Positions 35,096 to 43,273 of a stretch of 64,000 bases of DNA are shown in pieces. Origin of the DNA: Bacillota bacterium (GTDB lineage: Bacteria > Bacillota > Clostridia > Acetivibrionales > JANLFN01). The translations under genes and the position numbers were made by a program. The notes under the pieces were generated by a model. The model was not told the DNA's origin and made no database searches. It worked only from the letters and a program-made list of their open reading frames with translations. The stretch covers positions 1 through 64,000 of the forward strand of contig JAEWTV010000091.1 of assembly GCA_023397675.1 (NCBI GenBank), written 5' to 3'. Position 1 is the first letter of the stretch. Each line of letters begins with the position of its first letter.

Positions 35096-36130
35096 TCATG
35101 CACTTAACAACACCTTAAAGCTTGATGCTGCCTGCCTTACCGCATGTATGTTTTCTTCAGGAACAAACTGGTCAGCTCCGCAGCCAGGTCCAACAATAAG
35201 TCCTTTACCATATAATTCTGCAATGGCTTCGTTCACATGAGCTTTAACTTCTTCAGGTGTACCGGCATTGAGCAAACTCGGTCTTATTTCCTTTCCGTTT
35301 TCATCAACATAAGGTACCTCCTGAATACCGCCAAGGAAGCATTTGTTTGATTTTTTGCGCGCTTCGCTGAGTGTTGGAGGTGTCCATCGATCATGCCAGT
35401 TAATGCAATTGACAGGATATTTTTCAACAAGATCAAACATTCCTCTTTCACCATGAATATGGGCAATATTAAAGAATGTTTTATCCTTATAGGCGTTGAT
35501 TACCTGAAGGTCAAAATATTCTCCGAACTCCTTGTAATCTTCTTCCGATATGTAATCGTAGTTTGCACACCTTGTTGCAAAGAAGAATCCGCTTATTCCC
35601 GCTTCAATATTCGCTTTTACAAATTCAATGGTTGTGTCTGTAATAACTTGCAGCGCCTGTTTAAACAGCTTTGGGTTTTCTTTTAAATCCTCAAGTATTC
35701 TATCTCCTGCAAGCTTCTGTGCTGTTGTAAGCGGGCTGAACAATGTTTGAACAAAAGGTGTTTTCCCTTTAGTCAGCTTGCCTACTCTCTGCGCCAGTTC
35801 AACCGTTTCTCCCCATATTCCCTTTGTTACGGGCAGCACTTCAAGTTTTGACCAGTCCTCTATTTTATGAATCGCATAATCCTCTACTACAGGAGGCTTC
35901 CCACGTTCATTAAATTCCTTAACCTTTACCCCCCAATCCTGTACGCTGTATAAACCAAAAGGCATAACCTTTATAAAATCAAAATCATACTTTTCATTTT
36001 CGTTAACAAGTGTTTCTGCCAGCTTTTCAATATTTCTGTCAACGTCCGACAGATGATACCAGAGGTTTGCAGGAACCCTATCCACCTCTTCCAGCTTTAG
36101 TGCAGCTTTAATGCGTTCAAATTTATTCAT
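35096..36130 (-). CDS. Uroporphyrinogen decarboxylase-family protein (methyltransferase-like)
   Basis: This 344-residue TIM-barrel protein belongs to the URO-D/MtaA/CmuA superfamily: RIKAALKLEEVDRVPANLW at the N-terminus, AHIHGERGMFDL, INWHDRW, LGGIQEV and GPGCGADQFVPEEN. A late Cys (GPGCG) and His residues resemble the zinc site of cobamide methyltransferases, though the canonical H-x-C reads H-I-H here. True HemE is unlikely because no haem genes are nearby. As the last gene of an amino acid ABC operon, it may act on a methylated sulfur or amine compound imported by that transporter. Confidence 0.75.
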   Translation of the reverse strand: MNKFERIKAALKLEEVDRVPANLWYHLSDVDRNIEKLAETLVNENEKYDFDFIKVMPFGLYSVQDWGVKVKEFNERGKPPVVEDYAIHKIEDWSKLEVLPVTKGIWGETVELAQRVGKLTKGKTPFVQTLFSPLTTAQKLAGDRILEDLKENPKLFKQALQVITDTTIEFVKANIEAGISGFFFATRCANYDYISEEDYKEFGEYFDLQVINAYKDKTFFNIAHIHGERGMFDLVEKYPVNCINWHDRWTPPTLSEARKKSNKCFLGGIQEVPYVDENGKEIRPSLLNAGTPEEVKAHVNEAIAELYGKGLIVGPGCGADQFVPEENIHAVRQAASSFKVLLSA

Positions 36131-36157
36131 ATTAACCTCACCCTTTAATTTTATTTA

Positions 36158-36868
36158 TTATCTTGCAAATGCTTCATCTCTTCCCTTTCTTAAGTTCTTT
36201 TCAACCTTTGAAAAGACTCGGATCAGTATAAAGCACAATATCCAGTAAACCAGTGCTGCCGCAATGTACGACTCAATATACCTGAAATTCAGAGCAGACT
36301 CCAATTTTGCCTTTGCCAGTATATCTACAACCGAAACGGTAAATGCCAGTGAAAGATTTTTTATTGTCGATATATACGAGTTACAGAAATTAGGGATGGC
36401 AACGATAAGCGCCTGTGGGAATATTATTCTTTTAAAAGCCTGAAAGGTGGTTAAACCTATGGAATACGAAGCCTCCATCTGGCCAAATTCAACTGAAGCC
36501 AATGCCCCTCTGATATTTTCAGCCTGATACGCAGATAAGCATAATGTGAAGGAAACAATGACTGCAATTATAGGTGTAACATTGTTAGGATCAATTTTTG
36601 CCCCAAAGAAATTCCCTATTGAAGCGATAATTTCAGGAAGTGCATAATACGCTATGTAAAGCTGTACTATCTGTGGCGTGCCTCTCATGAAGGAAATATA
36701 GACAACAGTAATCCTGTTGAGTATTCTGACTTTATAAATCCTTATCAATGCAAAGACCGCTCCTAGGGCAATACCTAAAACCATTATAAGAAACGCCAAT
36801 CCCAAAGTACCAGGTACTACAGTGAGAATGGACAGGAATACATCCAAGACCGTTTGTAAACTAAACAT
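36158..36868 (-). CDS. Amino acid ABC transporter permease 2
   Basis: This 236-residue HisM/GlnP-type permease has five to six helices. The EAA loop (MEASYSIGLTTFQAFKRIIFPQALIVAIPNF) that contacts the ATPase is clear. Its start overlaps the end of the other permease gene by 8 bp, so the two are coupled and probably form a heterodimer. The family fits import of cystine or other polar amino acids. Confidence 0.9.
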   Translation of the reverse strand: MFSLQTVLDVFLSILTVVPGTLGLAFLIMVLGIALGAVFALIRIYKVRILNRITVVYISFMRGTPQIVQLYIAYYALPEIIASIGNFFGAKIDPNNVTPIIAVIVSFTLCLSAYQAENIRGALASVEFGQMEASYSIGLTTFQAFKRIIFPQALIVAIPNFCNSYISTIKNLSLAFTVSVVDILAKAKLESALNFRYIESYIAAALVYWILCFILIRVFSKVEKNLRKGRDEAFAR

Positions 36869-37616
36869 GTTCCCATTCTCCCTTCCTTATGGATTTCAAG
36901 CCTTTGGCAAGTTTATATTTTTCACTTCTCTTTTCAAGGGTGTGAATGAATTTATCTGCCAAAGCGGATATACCCCAGTAAATCAAAGCAACGGCAATAA
37001 GGACCTGCAGCTTCCCAACCCCATAATCGCTGGCAATAATCTGTTTTGCTCTTCCCATAAGGTCTACTACTCCAATAGTGAATAAGATGGAAGTATCCTT
37101 TATAAGATCTATAAACAAGTTGCCTATACTTGGCAGGGCTACAGGAAATACCTGCGGCCAAATGATACGCTTAACCTTCTGAAATTCAGTTAATCCTATA
37201 CTATCGGCCGCATCATGCTGCCCTTTGTCGACAGCAAGGTATGCGGGCCTGAGAATTTCAGTAAGAAAAGCTGCCGTATGAAATACCAATGTTATTACGG
37301 CAAAGGTAATTCTACTCCAATCGTTTATATCAATACCTACTGCTTTAAATAAAAGAGGAAATCCATAATATACGACAAACAATTGAATCAGGACGGGTGT
37401 ACTTCTTGAAAATGATACATATACCGAAATAATCTGATATAAAATCTTTATCTTTTTTATCCTGATAGCTGTAATCACCACTCCGAGAATAAAGCTCAAT
37501 GAAGCGGCTATAACGACAACAAGAATTGTGATTGGAACCATTGTAAGTAACTTTGGTATAATTTTGGCAATATAATCAAGATCGATTCCCAAAGGCATGT
37601 TAACCACCTCATTCAT
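36861..37616 (-). CDS. Amino acid ABC transporter permease 1
   Basis: This 251-residue HisM/GlnP-type permease has an EAA loop with QHDAADSIGLTEFQKVKRII and about five helices. Together with its neighbour it makes the membrane channel. It lies 100 bp downstream of the binding-protein gene, with a strong stem-loop between. The two-permease arrangement resembles the TcyKLMN-type cystine transporters of Bacillus. Confidence 0.9.
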   Translation of the reverse strand: MNEVVNMPLGIDLDYIAKIIPKLLTMVPITILVVVIAASLSFILGVVITAIRIKKIKILYQIISVYVSFSRSTPVLIQLFVVYYGFPLLFKAVGIDINDWSRITFAVITLVFHTAAFLTEILRPAYLAVDKGQHDAADSIGLTEFQKVKRIIWPQVFPVALPSIGNLFIDLIKDTSILFTIGVVDLMGRAKQIIASDYGVGKLQVLIAVALIYWGISALADKFIHTLEKRSEKYKLAKGLKSIRKGEWEHV

Positions 37617-37660
37617 TTAACTATTAACCTTATTTAATCTAAGAGTTGGGCTTTGAAGAA

Positions 37661-37693
37661 ATCATGCATGAAACCTTTTGTTCCATGCATGAT
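37661..37693 (-). other. Intercistronic stem-loop after the binding-protein gene
   Basis: ATCATGCATG and CATGCATGAT form a perfect 10-bp stem with a 13-nt loop, without a T run on the minus strand. Such stems after solute-binding-protein genes protect the 3' end of their mRNA and raise their level over the permeases. Confidence 0.6.
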
Positions 37694-37716
37694 TGAAAGT
37701 TTATTAGATATCAAGA

Positions 37717-38565
37717 TTAGTTTTCCTTGTACTGGAAGATGTCTTCGCCGAAATACTGCTTAGCAAGCTTACCCAAGGTTCCGTCAGCCTTAATTGTCTT
37801 AAGTGCCGCATTGACCTTTTCTGTGAGGTCCTTCTGATCTTTTCCGAGAACAAAGTATGTATAATTTACTTTTACAGGGTCAGTCTGTTTCAAATCAAGC
37901 TTTAACTTATTTTTTAATTCATCAAAACCCAATGAGGGAAGTACTGTAGCATCATATTTACCGGATGCTATACCTGTAAACCTATCAGCATTTGACAAAC
38001 CTTCCTGTGTTTCAATCTTTATTTTCTTATCATGAGTGTTATTGTAGTTTGTAAGTAAATTATATATTCCTCCGTTTGGTGAAACGGGAGCTACCTTTTT
38101 ACCTACAAGGTCATCAAGTGTCTTAGTGCTGTTGTCATTGCCTTTAACTACAATCTTTATCAATGAAACACCAAGGTTCTCTTCAGGTAGCAAATACTTT
38201 TCCTGTCTTTCCTTTGTCTTAAATAAACCTTCCGTAATTAACGCATACTTGCCTGAATCAAGTCCTATCTGCTGTGAATCGGCTTCAACGCTCTGAATAT
38301 CAAAATCATACTCAGGTATAAGCTTATCTATTGCTTTTAGTACATCTACTTCGTAGCCTACCAAATTACCCTTATCGTCAGTGTAGCTTAATGGTTTTTC
38401 CTCAGCTGCAACTGAAACAACTACTTTCTTAGCTTTTGCCTGTTCACTGCTATTTGCTGATGAACTTGTTTCGGAACTGCTGCTTCCACAGGCAGTAAGT
38501 AACCCCATCATTGCTATAAGCGCCGACAATCCTATTGTTGTTACAAGTCTTTTGAATTTTTTCAT
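37717..38565 (-). CDS. Amino acid ABC transporter substrate-binding lipoprotein
   Basis: These 282 residues include a lipoprotein signal with LLTAC (lipid on Cys26), a Ser-rich linker (27-43) and a type-II periplasmic-binding fold of the polar amino acid family (EEKPLSYTDDKGNLVGYEVDV, GKKVAPVSPNGG, YTYFVLGKD). It is anchored outside the membrane and gives the transporter its specificity. Operon context and a promoter element shared with cysK favour cystine or another sulfur amino acid; the sequence alone does not decide. Confidence 0.9.
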   Translation of the reverse strand: MKKFKRLVTTIGLSALIAMMGLLTACGSSSSETSSSANSSEQAKAKKVVVSVAAEEKPLSYTDDKGNLVGYEVDVLKAIDKLIPEYDFDIQSVEADSQQIGLDSGKYALITEGLFKTKERQEKYLLPEENLGVSLIKIVVKGNDNSTKTLDDLVGKKVAPVSPNGGIYNLLTNYNNTHDKKIKIETQEGLSNADRFTGIASGKYDATVLPSLGFDELKNKLKLDLKQTDPVKVNYTYFVLGKDQKDLTEKVNAALKTIKADGTLGKLAKQYFGEDIFQYKEN

Positions 38566-38657
38566 TTTCCGTTACCTCCATTTTTTATTTTTTTATAATG
38601 TTTAGGAAATTATAGTTCTACCTTGATTTATTAATTTCCGTTAAGAACATTTCTTTC

Positions 38658-38711
38658 ACAGCTGGAAAGCATCAATTCCTAATTGATTTTTTTATGCTTT
38701 CTGTAAGCTGT
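38658..38711 (-). other. Nested stem-loop between ATPase and binding-protein genes
   Basis: Arms 38658-38672 (ACAGCTGGAAAGCAT) and 38694-38711 pair over about 14 bp with small bulges and enclose TCAATT/AATTGA. A second stem GTCTTT/AAAGAC lies at 38770-38784. The 231-bp spacer has no gene; the structures probably shape processing of the operon mRNA. Confidence 0.45.
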
Positions 38712-38796
38712 ATTACCAAACTTACCTTGTTTAATTTTTCAGAAGTTTGGTACTAAAGTCTTCATTACAGTCTTTTTCAAAGACTTTGTTCTATGT

Positions 38797-39552
38797 TTAA
38801 ATTACATAATAAAAATCCTTATTGAACTTGTTTAAAAATTGCCTGGTTCTTTCTTCCCTGGGGTTTATAAAAATATCATCAGGAGTACCCTGCTCTACTA
38901 TTGAACCACCGTCCATGAATACAACCCTGTTAGAAACATTTCTCGCGAATTCGATTTCATGGGTAACTATAAGCATTGTTATTCCTGACTTTGCAAGACC
39001 TTTTATTACATAAAGCACTTCACCAACCAATTCGGGATCCAAAGCCGAGGTAGGTTCATCAAACAAAATAACCTCCGGCTCCAGTGCAAGCGCCCTTGCA
39101 ATTCCGACTCTTTGCTGCTGTCCGCCTGATAGTTCAGAGGGATAAGAGTCTGCTTTATCACTAAGTCCTACTTTATCAAGTTGCTTTAGTGCTATTTCCC
39201 TTGCCTCTGCTTTAGTTTTTTTCTGAACAAGTAGTAGACCTTCCATAACATTTTCAATAGCAGTCTTGTTTTTAAATAAATTGTAGTTCTGGAAAACCAT
39301 TGCTGTCTTTCGCCTTAAGGTAAGGATATCTTTCTTGGTAAGGTGGTGATTGCAGTTTACACTGAAGTCACTGATAGTTATTTCACCCTGACTGGGCCTT
39401 TCAAGAAAATTGATGCACCGTAAAAGAGTTGTTTTACCGGTTCCGCTTGGACCAATGATGGTAATTACATCACCGTTTTCAATAGTCAAATCAATTCCTT
39501 TAAGTATTTCATTTTTTCCAAAGCTTTTATGTATGTTTTTTAGTTCAACCAT
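38797..39552 (-). CDS. Amino acid ABC transporter ATP-binding protein
   Basis: This 251-residue GlnQ/HisP-family ATPase shows Walker [17 protein letters not shown]-loop VFQNYNLF, signature [15 protein letters not shown], Walker [15 protein letters not shown] and the switch His in VTHEIEFA. It powers the two permeases. It is the first gene of the five-gene operon, unlike many related operons where the binding protein is first. Confidence 0.95.
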   Translation of the reverse strand: MVELKNIHKSFGKNEILKGIDLTIENGDVITIIGPSGTGKTTLLRCINFLERPSQGEITISDFSVNCNHHLTKKDILTLRRKTAMVFQNYNLFKNKTAIENVMEGLLLVQKKTKAEAREIALKQLDKVGLSDKADSYPSELSGGQQQRVGIARALALEPEVILFDEPTSALDPELVGEVLYVIKGLAKSGITMLIVTHEIEFARNVSNRVVFMDGGSIVEQGTPDDIFINPREERTRQFLNKFNKDFYYVI

Positions 39553-39598
39553 AGGCCGCGACCTCGTTTTTTCTTTATATTATAGTTTTCCTATATGA

Positions 39599-39658
39599 TT
39601 ACTTGGTTTTGGATTGTTTCTATATTATTCCTACTAAACATATTTGTCAAGTAGGAAT
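39599..39658 (-). promoter_or_regulatory. ABC operon promoter embedded in an inverted-repeat operator
   Basis: On the minus strand TTGACA-17-TAATAT (39650-39622). Perfect 9-bp arms ATTCCTACT (39627-39635, plus strand) and AGTAGGAAT (39650-39658) overlap both hexamers, so a bound repressor would block the polymerase. AAAACCAAGTAA (39610-39599), shared with the cysK promoter, and ATATAGGAAA follow. This fits a CymR-like sulfur repressor; the regulator gene is not in the window. Confidence 0.65.
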
Positions 39659-39718
39659 TAGATTAAAATTAATATAATTCCTAAAAAAAGAAAAAGTAAT
39701 GATTCCTGGACATAAAGA

Positions 39719-39762
39719 TAAACAGCCGGCAAACATATTATTTTAGCTGCCGGCTGTTTTAA
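39719..39762 (-). terminator. Terminator of the HxlR gene
   Basis: AACAGCCGGCA and TGCCGGCTGTT form an 11-bp GC-rich stem around a 16-nt AT-rich loop. It lies 18 nt past the stop of the regulator. Confidence 0.7.
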
Positions 39763-39780
39763 AGATATTAAAAATTTAAT

Positions 39781-40167
39781 TTATTTTTTCGAGGAAACCT
39801 TTAATTTATATATCTTGCCTGAGAAGAGATTTTCTTTGCTTTTAAAAACCTTTTTATAATTCTTTCCCCATCTGCACATTGCAATAAGAATCGGTTTAAC
39901 GGTTTCACCAAGCTCCGTAAGAGAATATTCCACTCTGGGAGGAACCTCAGCGTATGCTTTCCTTTTTATCAGCCCATCCCTTTCAAGCTCTCGAAGCTGC
40001 ATTGTCAGTGTTCTTTGAGTTATATTGGACAGCTTCCTCTGCAATTCATTAAACCTGATGGTACGTCTTGAAATGTACCACAATATTGATAGCTTCCATT
40101 TTCCGTTCAAAATCTTTACAGACGTACTTATAGGACACTGTTCAGTAATGTCGGGAGCCTTTCCCAT
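39781..40167 (-). CDS. HxlR-family transcriptional regulator
   Basis: This 128-residue winged-helix protein has a conserved Cys near the N-terminus (EQCPISTSVKILNGKWKLSILW), a recognition region (FNELQRKLSNITQRTLTMQLRELERDGLI) and a wing (YSLTELGETVKPIL). HxlR regulators such as YodB and HypR sense quinones or disulfide stress through that Cys and control nitroreductases. It is divergent from a nitroreductase gene 143 bp away, so that gene is its likely target. Confidence 0.88.
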   Translation of the reverse strand: MGKAPDITEQCPISTSVKILNGKWKLSILWYISRRTIRFNELQRKLSNITQRTLTMQLRELERDGLIKRKAYAEVPPRVEYSLTELGETVKPILIAMCRWGKNYKKVFKSKENLFSGKIYKLKVSSKK

Positions 40168-40310
40168 AATCTATCCTCCCTTTAAGGTATCGATAATAAT
40201 TAATAGTATCATTCTTTATACTATATATCAAACTTGTGCGTACTTTTACAGCCTGAAAAATCATGTTACTCTATTTTCATCAATATCATGTGGTTAATGG
40301 AGGATGGAAT

Positions 40311-40865
40311 ATGAACGAAGTTCTAAATACAATTAAAAGAAGGAGGAGTGTAAGGTCATATAAAAATGATCAAATAGAGAAAAAGGAACTGGACATGATA
40401 CTGGAAGCTGCAATCTATGCACCTTCGGCGCACAATAAACAGCCCTGGCACTTTACGGTAATACAAAATCGTGAGTTGATTGATTATATAAGCAGTAAAA
40501 CGAAGAAATTGATGGTTGAATCGGATGAAAGATGGATAAGGTGCATGGGTGCAAGCAAGAAATTTCATTTAACTTATGAGGCACCTACACTTATAATAGT
40601 GTCCGGCAAAAGCGATTCCATTACCTGGCAGGCAGATTGCTCTGCGGCTATGGAAAACATCCTTATTGCTGCAGAAAGTCTTAATATAGGTTCAGTTTGG
40701 CTGGGTCTGCTAGCTTTCTATTTTTCACTGGAAGAAGAGGTGCACAAGCTTAACATCCCCGAAGGTTACACCCCTTATTACGGAATTGCACTTGGTTATA
40801 AGAAAAACCTAACCGACTCAAAGCAGCCCAAAAGGGATTTCAGTGTTGTAAACTATATAAGTTAA
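40311..40865 (+). CDS. Nitroreductase-family protein
   Basis: This 184-residue FMN-dependent NAD(P)H oxidoreductase shows IKRRRSVRSYKNDQI (FMN phosphate contacts), APSAHNKQPWHFTVI, and the C-terminal GIALGYKKN. It probably reduces quinones or nitro compounds. The ATG at 40311 has GGAGG 7 nt upstream; the longer frame from 40263 has no ribosome site. Pairing with a divergent HxlR regulator is typical of a detoxification switch. Confidence 0.9.
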   Translation: MNEVLNTIKRRRSVRSYKNDQIEKKELDMILEAAIYAPSAHNKQPWHFTVIQNRELIDYISSKTKKLMVESDERWIRCMGASKKFHLTYEAPTLIIVSGKSDSITWQADCSAAMENILIAAESLNIGSVWLGLLAFYFSLEEEVHKLNIPEGYTPYYGIALGYKKNLTDSKQPKRDFSVVNYIS

Positions 40866-40880
40866 TGTGCATATATCGTT

Positions 40881-40910
40881 AAGAACCGGGTAAAGCCCGG
40901 TTCTTAGTTT
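40881..40910 (+). terminator. Terminator of the nitroreductase gene
   Basis: AAGAACCGGG and CCCGGTTCTT form a perfect 10-bp stem with a 5-nt loop, then TAGTTTTA. It may serve the convergent anti-sigma gene as well. Confidence 0.8.
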
Positions 40911-41863
40911 TAATACCGGCTGGTTATAACTCCAAACGACGATGCCTTGATATGGGAATTTCCAACAAGGGGCTTTAGTTCATCCTTTGTTCCATATACT
41001 ATTGCACCCAGAATAGGTACATTGGATAAGTCAGTATAGCCTTTTACTACGAGGTCTTTATATAAATTATTATATTCTTTATCCTTGCTTTTTTTCAATC
41101 TCTCCAACAAGTCTCTATAAGGTTCAAAAAGGTTATTAGTAAATGAACTTAACCCTACTGTTTCAGTTTCAATTATGTAGCCTCCAGAATCACTTTTTTT
41201 ATTACCTATCCAATACCAAGATAAAGGAATATCACCTAAAATCGAATGGATTTCATCCGTGTAATAGGGCTTATCAAAGGAAACTCCTATTTCAATTAGT
41301 CTATCAGAAGGTAGGCCCTCCAGATTTTTAAGATCATTTCTGTAATCCATGTACTTTTCTTTCGGATTAAAAAAAATCATCATATTATAGCCGTTTTCCC
41401 ACTGAATTTTTGGCCAGAGATCAGCGATGTATGAGGTACTCTTGTCATTAGGATCAAATAAAGCTTTTGAACTAATAGAAAGCCATATGTTCCCACCTGT
41501 ATTAACCTTTGGCTTTAAAATACCATAGCTAATAAATCTCTGTTCCAGATTAATATTTCTGCCACCTAGATAACGGCAAACTGTATAATTTGCAGTTCCT
41601 CCAAAAAAACCGTAGTTATCTACCATCTTACTGATATACCCAGCTGGTACAGAAAGCTTTACCTCATCAAGCTTTTCTTCATAGGCCTTTTTGCTGAAAT
41701 CTTTTGTTACCTTGAGGCTTATAAAATTGAGGGCTAAAAAAACAGTAACAGCAATAATTAATGAAATTACTATTGTCTTTATGACAGAGCGATATCTGCT
41801 TTTTCGTACAACCCTATTCAATTCCTTATCTTCAAAAACCAGCTCATTGCTATTATCACTCAT
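40910..41863 (-). CDS. Membrane anti-sigma factor (sigma-regulator N/C domains)
   Basis: This 317-residue protein has an N-terminal cytoplasmic segment (1-25), one helix (about 28-50) and an extracellular domain of about 260 residues with the pattern of Firmicutes sigma-factor regulators (Sigma_reg_N/C). Its start overlaps the ECF sigma gene by 8 bp, with GGGAGGAATGTT before the ATG, so the pair is coupled. No CxxC or HxxxCxxC zinc anti-sigma motif is present, separating it from the ZAS class. Confidence 0.8.
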   Translation of the reverse strand: MSDNSNELVFEDKELNRVVRKSRYRSVIKTIVISLIIAVTVFLALNFISLKVTKDFSKKAYEEKLDEVKLSVPAGYISKMVDNYGFFGGTANYTVCRYLGGRNINLEQRFISYGILKPKVNTGGNIWLSISSKALFDPNDKSTSYIADLWPKIQWENGYNMMIFFNPKEKYMDYRNDLKNLEGLPSDRLIEIGVSFDKPYYTDEIHSILGDIPLSWYWIGNKKSDSGGYIIETETVGLSSFTNNLFEPYRDLLERLKKSKDKEYNNLYKDLVVKGYTDLSNVPILGAIVYGTKDELKPLVGNSHIKASSFGVITSRY

Positions 41864-42362
41864 AACATTCCTCCCACCGTTTCTTAAATTCCATCCTTGC
41901 TCTATATAAATAGGTTTTTACAACATCCTCACTCATACCTGATAGTTGGCTTATTGCCTTATAACTAAGCTCCATATCATACTTTAATATCAATAATTCC
42001 CTGTACGTCTGTTTCAGATCCCCAAGACAAGCCTTTACCATATTGGTTTTTTCCTTTTTTAAAATTCCTTCATCTACATTTTCATCAGATACAAAGCTGT
42101 CTAAAAAGGATTTCTCATCTATTTGAAGTTCAATAATCTTTGATTTTCTTTTAATTCTATTTCTATAATTGTTTAAAGTGACAGTAAACAGCCAGGAATT
42201 GACCTTGTTAGCGTCCACCCCGTCAATATACCGGATTGCTTTGATAAAACTGTCTTGAATTATGTCTTCAGCATCTTCTTTTGAACAGCCGTTTTTGAGA
42301 AGGAAGCCATAAATAATTCGTGCCTGTTTCTTGTAAAGCCCCAGTATAATATCCTGACTCAT
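41856..42362 (-). CDS. ECF-type RNA polymerase sigma factor
   Basis: These 168 residues comprise region 2 (GCSKEDAEDIIQDSFIKAIRYI and WLFTVTLNNYRNRIKRK) and region 4 (LKQTYRELLILKYDMELSYKAISQLSGMSEDVVKTYLYRAR), joined by an acidic linker (85-110). Regions 1 and 3 are missing, as in extracytoplasmic-function sigmas. The ATG at 42362 has GGGAGGGG upstream. It is encoded with its membrane anti-sigma. Likely targets are envelope-stress genes; its own promoter motif was not recognised. Confidence 0.9.
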   Translation of the reverse strand: MSQDIILGLYKKQARIIYGFLLKNGCSKEDAEDIIQDSFIKAIRYIDGVDANKVNSWLFTVTLNNYRNRIKRKSKIIELQIDEKSFLDSFVSDENVDEGILKKEKTNMVKACLGDLKQTYRELLILKYDMELSYKAISQLSGMSEDVVKTYLYRARMEFKKRWEECYE

Positions 42363-42479
42363 TTTCCCCTCCCTCTTCATAAGTAAGACAATTGAAATGA
42401 TAACTTGTAAACAAAAAGTTAATTAAAATCCTATTAATTGTATTAAATACCCTAATTATATCATCAAAAAAATTTTTTA

Positions 42480-42508
42480 TTGACATTAAAAGACAATGGT
42501 ATTAATAT
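42480..42508 (+). promoter_or_regulatory. Promoter of the membrane protein-XRE-hydrolase operon
   Basis: TTGACA (42480-42485), 17 bp, TAATAT (42503-42508). Confidence 0.7.
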
Positions 42509-42539
42509 GTAAATGTAACCTATGGTATACATTTTGTTA

Positions 42540-42570
42540 AACAAATGTTACCTTTAGAGTAACATTTGTT
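42540..42570 (+). promoter_or_regulatory. Perfect 12-bp inverted repeat, probable operator
   Basis: AACAAATGTTAC and GTAACATTTGTT with a 7-nt centre lie 32 bp after the -10 and 5 bp before the ribosome site of the next gene. It may bind the XRE protein encoded in the operon or fold as an RNA hairpin over the ribosome site. Confidence 0.6.
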
Positions 42571-42586
42571 ATAAAGGGGTGTTTTA

Positions 42587-43045
42587 ATGGATAACCATAT
42601 CACAGAAAACAACATAATTCAAAATACCGGCAGGTTTTTACTCCTGAGAGACGTGCTGCTATTCCTCCTTATACTTGCACATGCAGGACTGTATTACAAT
42701 CTACTGGCTGATGCAGAAAATTACATTTATATTTTTATTGCAGCAATAGCAGTTTTAATTATGCTTCTTTACCTCCGGCTGATTATGTATGCCAGAAATG
42801 CTGGGAAAAATGATTATTTGAAGAATGCCTTCAAAGATGAACTATTTGAAATGATTAAAATGAAATCCTATTATCATGGTTTTATTGGAATGGTATCTGT
42901 AATTCTCATGTTTATTCTAATTAATGTAATATCGGGTTCATTTGGAGAAGCAATAGAAATTCCAATGGTATTTACCTGTGAAGCACTGCTTCTTACAGGA
43001 ATTATTGTAAGCGACATATCCAAAATCCGTCAGTCAAGAGGTTAA
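42587..43045 (+). CDS. Four-helix membrane protein, unknown function
   Basis: This 152-residue protein has helices at about 17-38, 44-68, 98-118 and 125-143. The loop between helices 2 and 3 is charged (ARNAGKNDYLKNAFKDELFEMIKMKSYYH). It is followed after 4 bp by a small XRE regulator, an arrangement often seen with YozG-type regulator/membrane-protein pairs. It probably senses or counters a membrane stress; no enzymatic motif is present. Confidence 0.7.
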   Translation: MDNHITENNIIQNTGRFLLLRDVLLFLLILAHAGLYYNLLADAENYIYIFIAAIAVLIMLLYLRLIMYARNAGKNDYLKNAFKDELFEMIKMKSYYHGFIGMVSVILMFILINVISGSFGEAIEIPMVFTCEALLLTGIIVSDISKIRQSRG

Positions 43046-43049
43046 GAAT

Positions 43050-43268
43050 ATGGGAAATGAATCATTAAAAAACAACATCCGGGTGTTTAGGGCAAAAAAT
43101 GACTGGACCCAGGAAGAGCTTGCCAAAAGAGTAGGCGTTACCAGAAAGACTATTAATACTATAGAGAATGGTGTTTTTGTACCATCTGCATACCTCGCAC
43201 TCAAAATCGCACACATTTTTAATGCAAGTTTTGAAGATATCTTTTATATTGATAAGAAAGAAGGTTAA
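43050..43268 (+). CDS. Small XRE-family regulator (YozG-like)
   Basis: This 72-residue protein is almost entirely a helix-turn-helix (RVFRAKNDWTQEELAKRVGV, TRKTINTIENGVFVPSAYL) with the short C-terminal FNASFEDIFYID typical of YozG/YgzD-type repressors. It is translationally linked to the upstream membrane protein (AGAGGT inside that gene's end). It is a likely autorepressor through the inverted repeat at 42540-42570. Confidence 0.88.
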   Translation: MGNESLKNNIRVFRAKNDWTQEELAKRVGVTRKTINTIENGVFVPSAYLALKIAHIFNASFEDIFYIDKKEG

Positions 43269-43273
43269 GAAAC

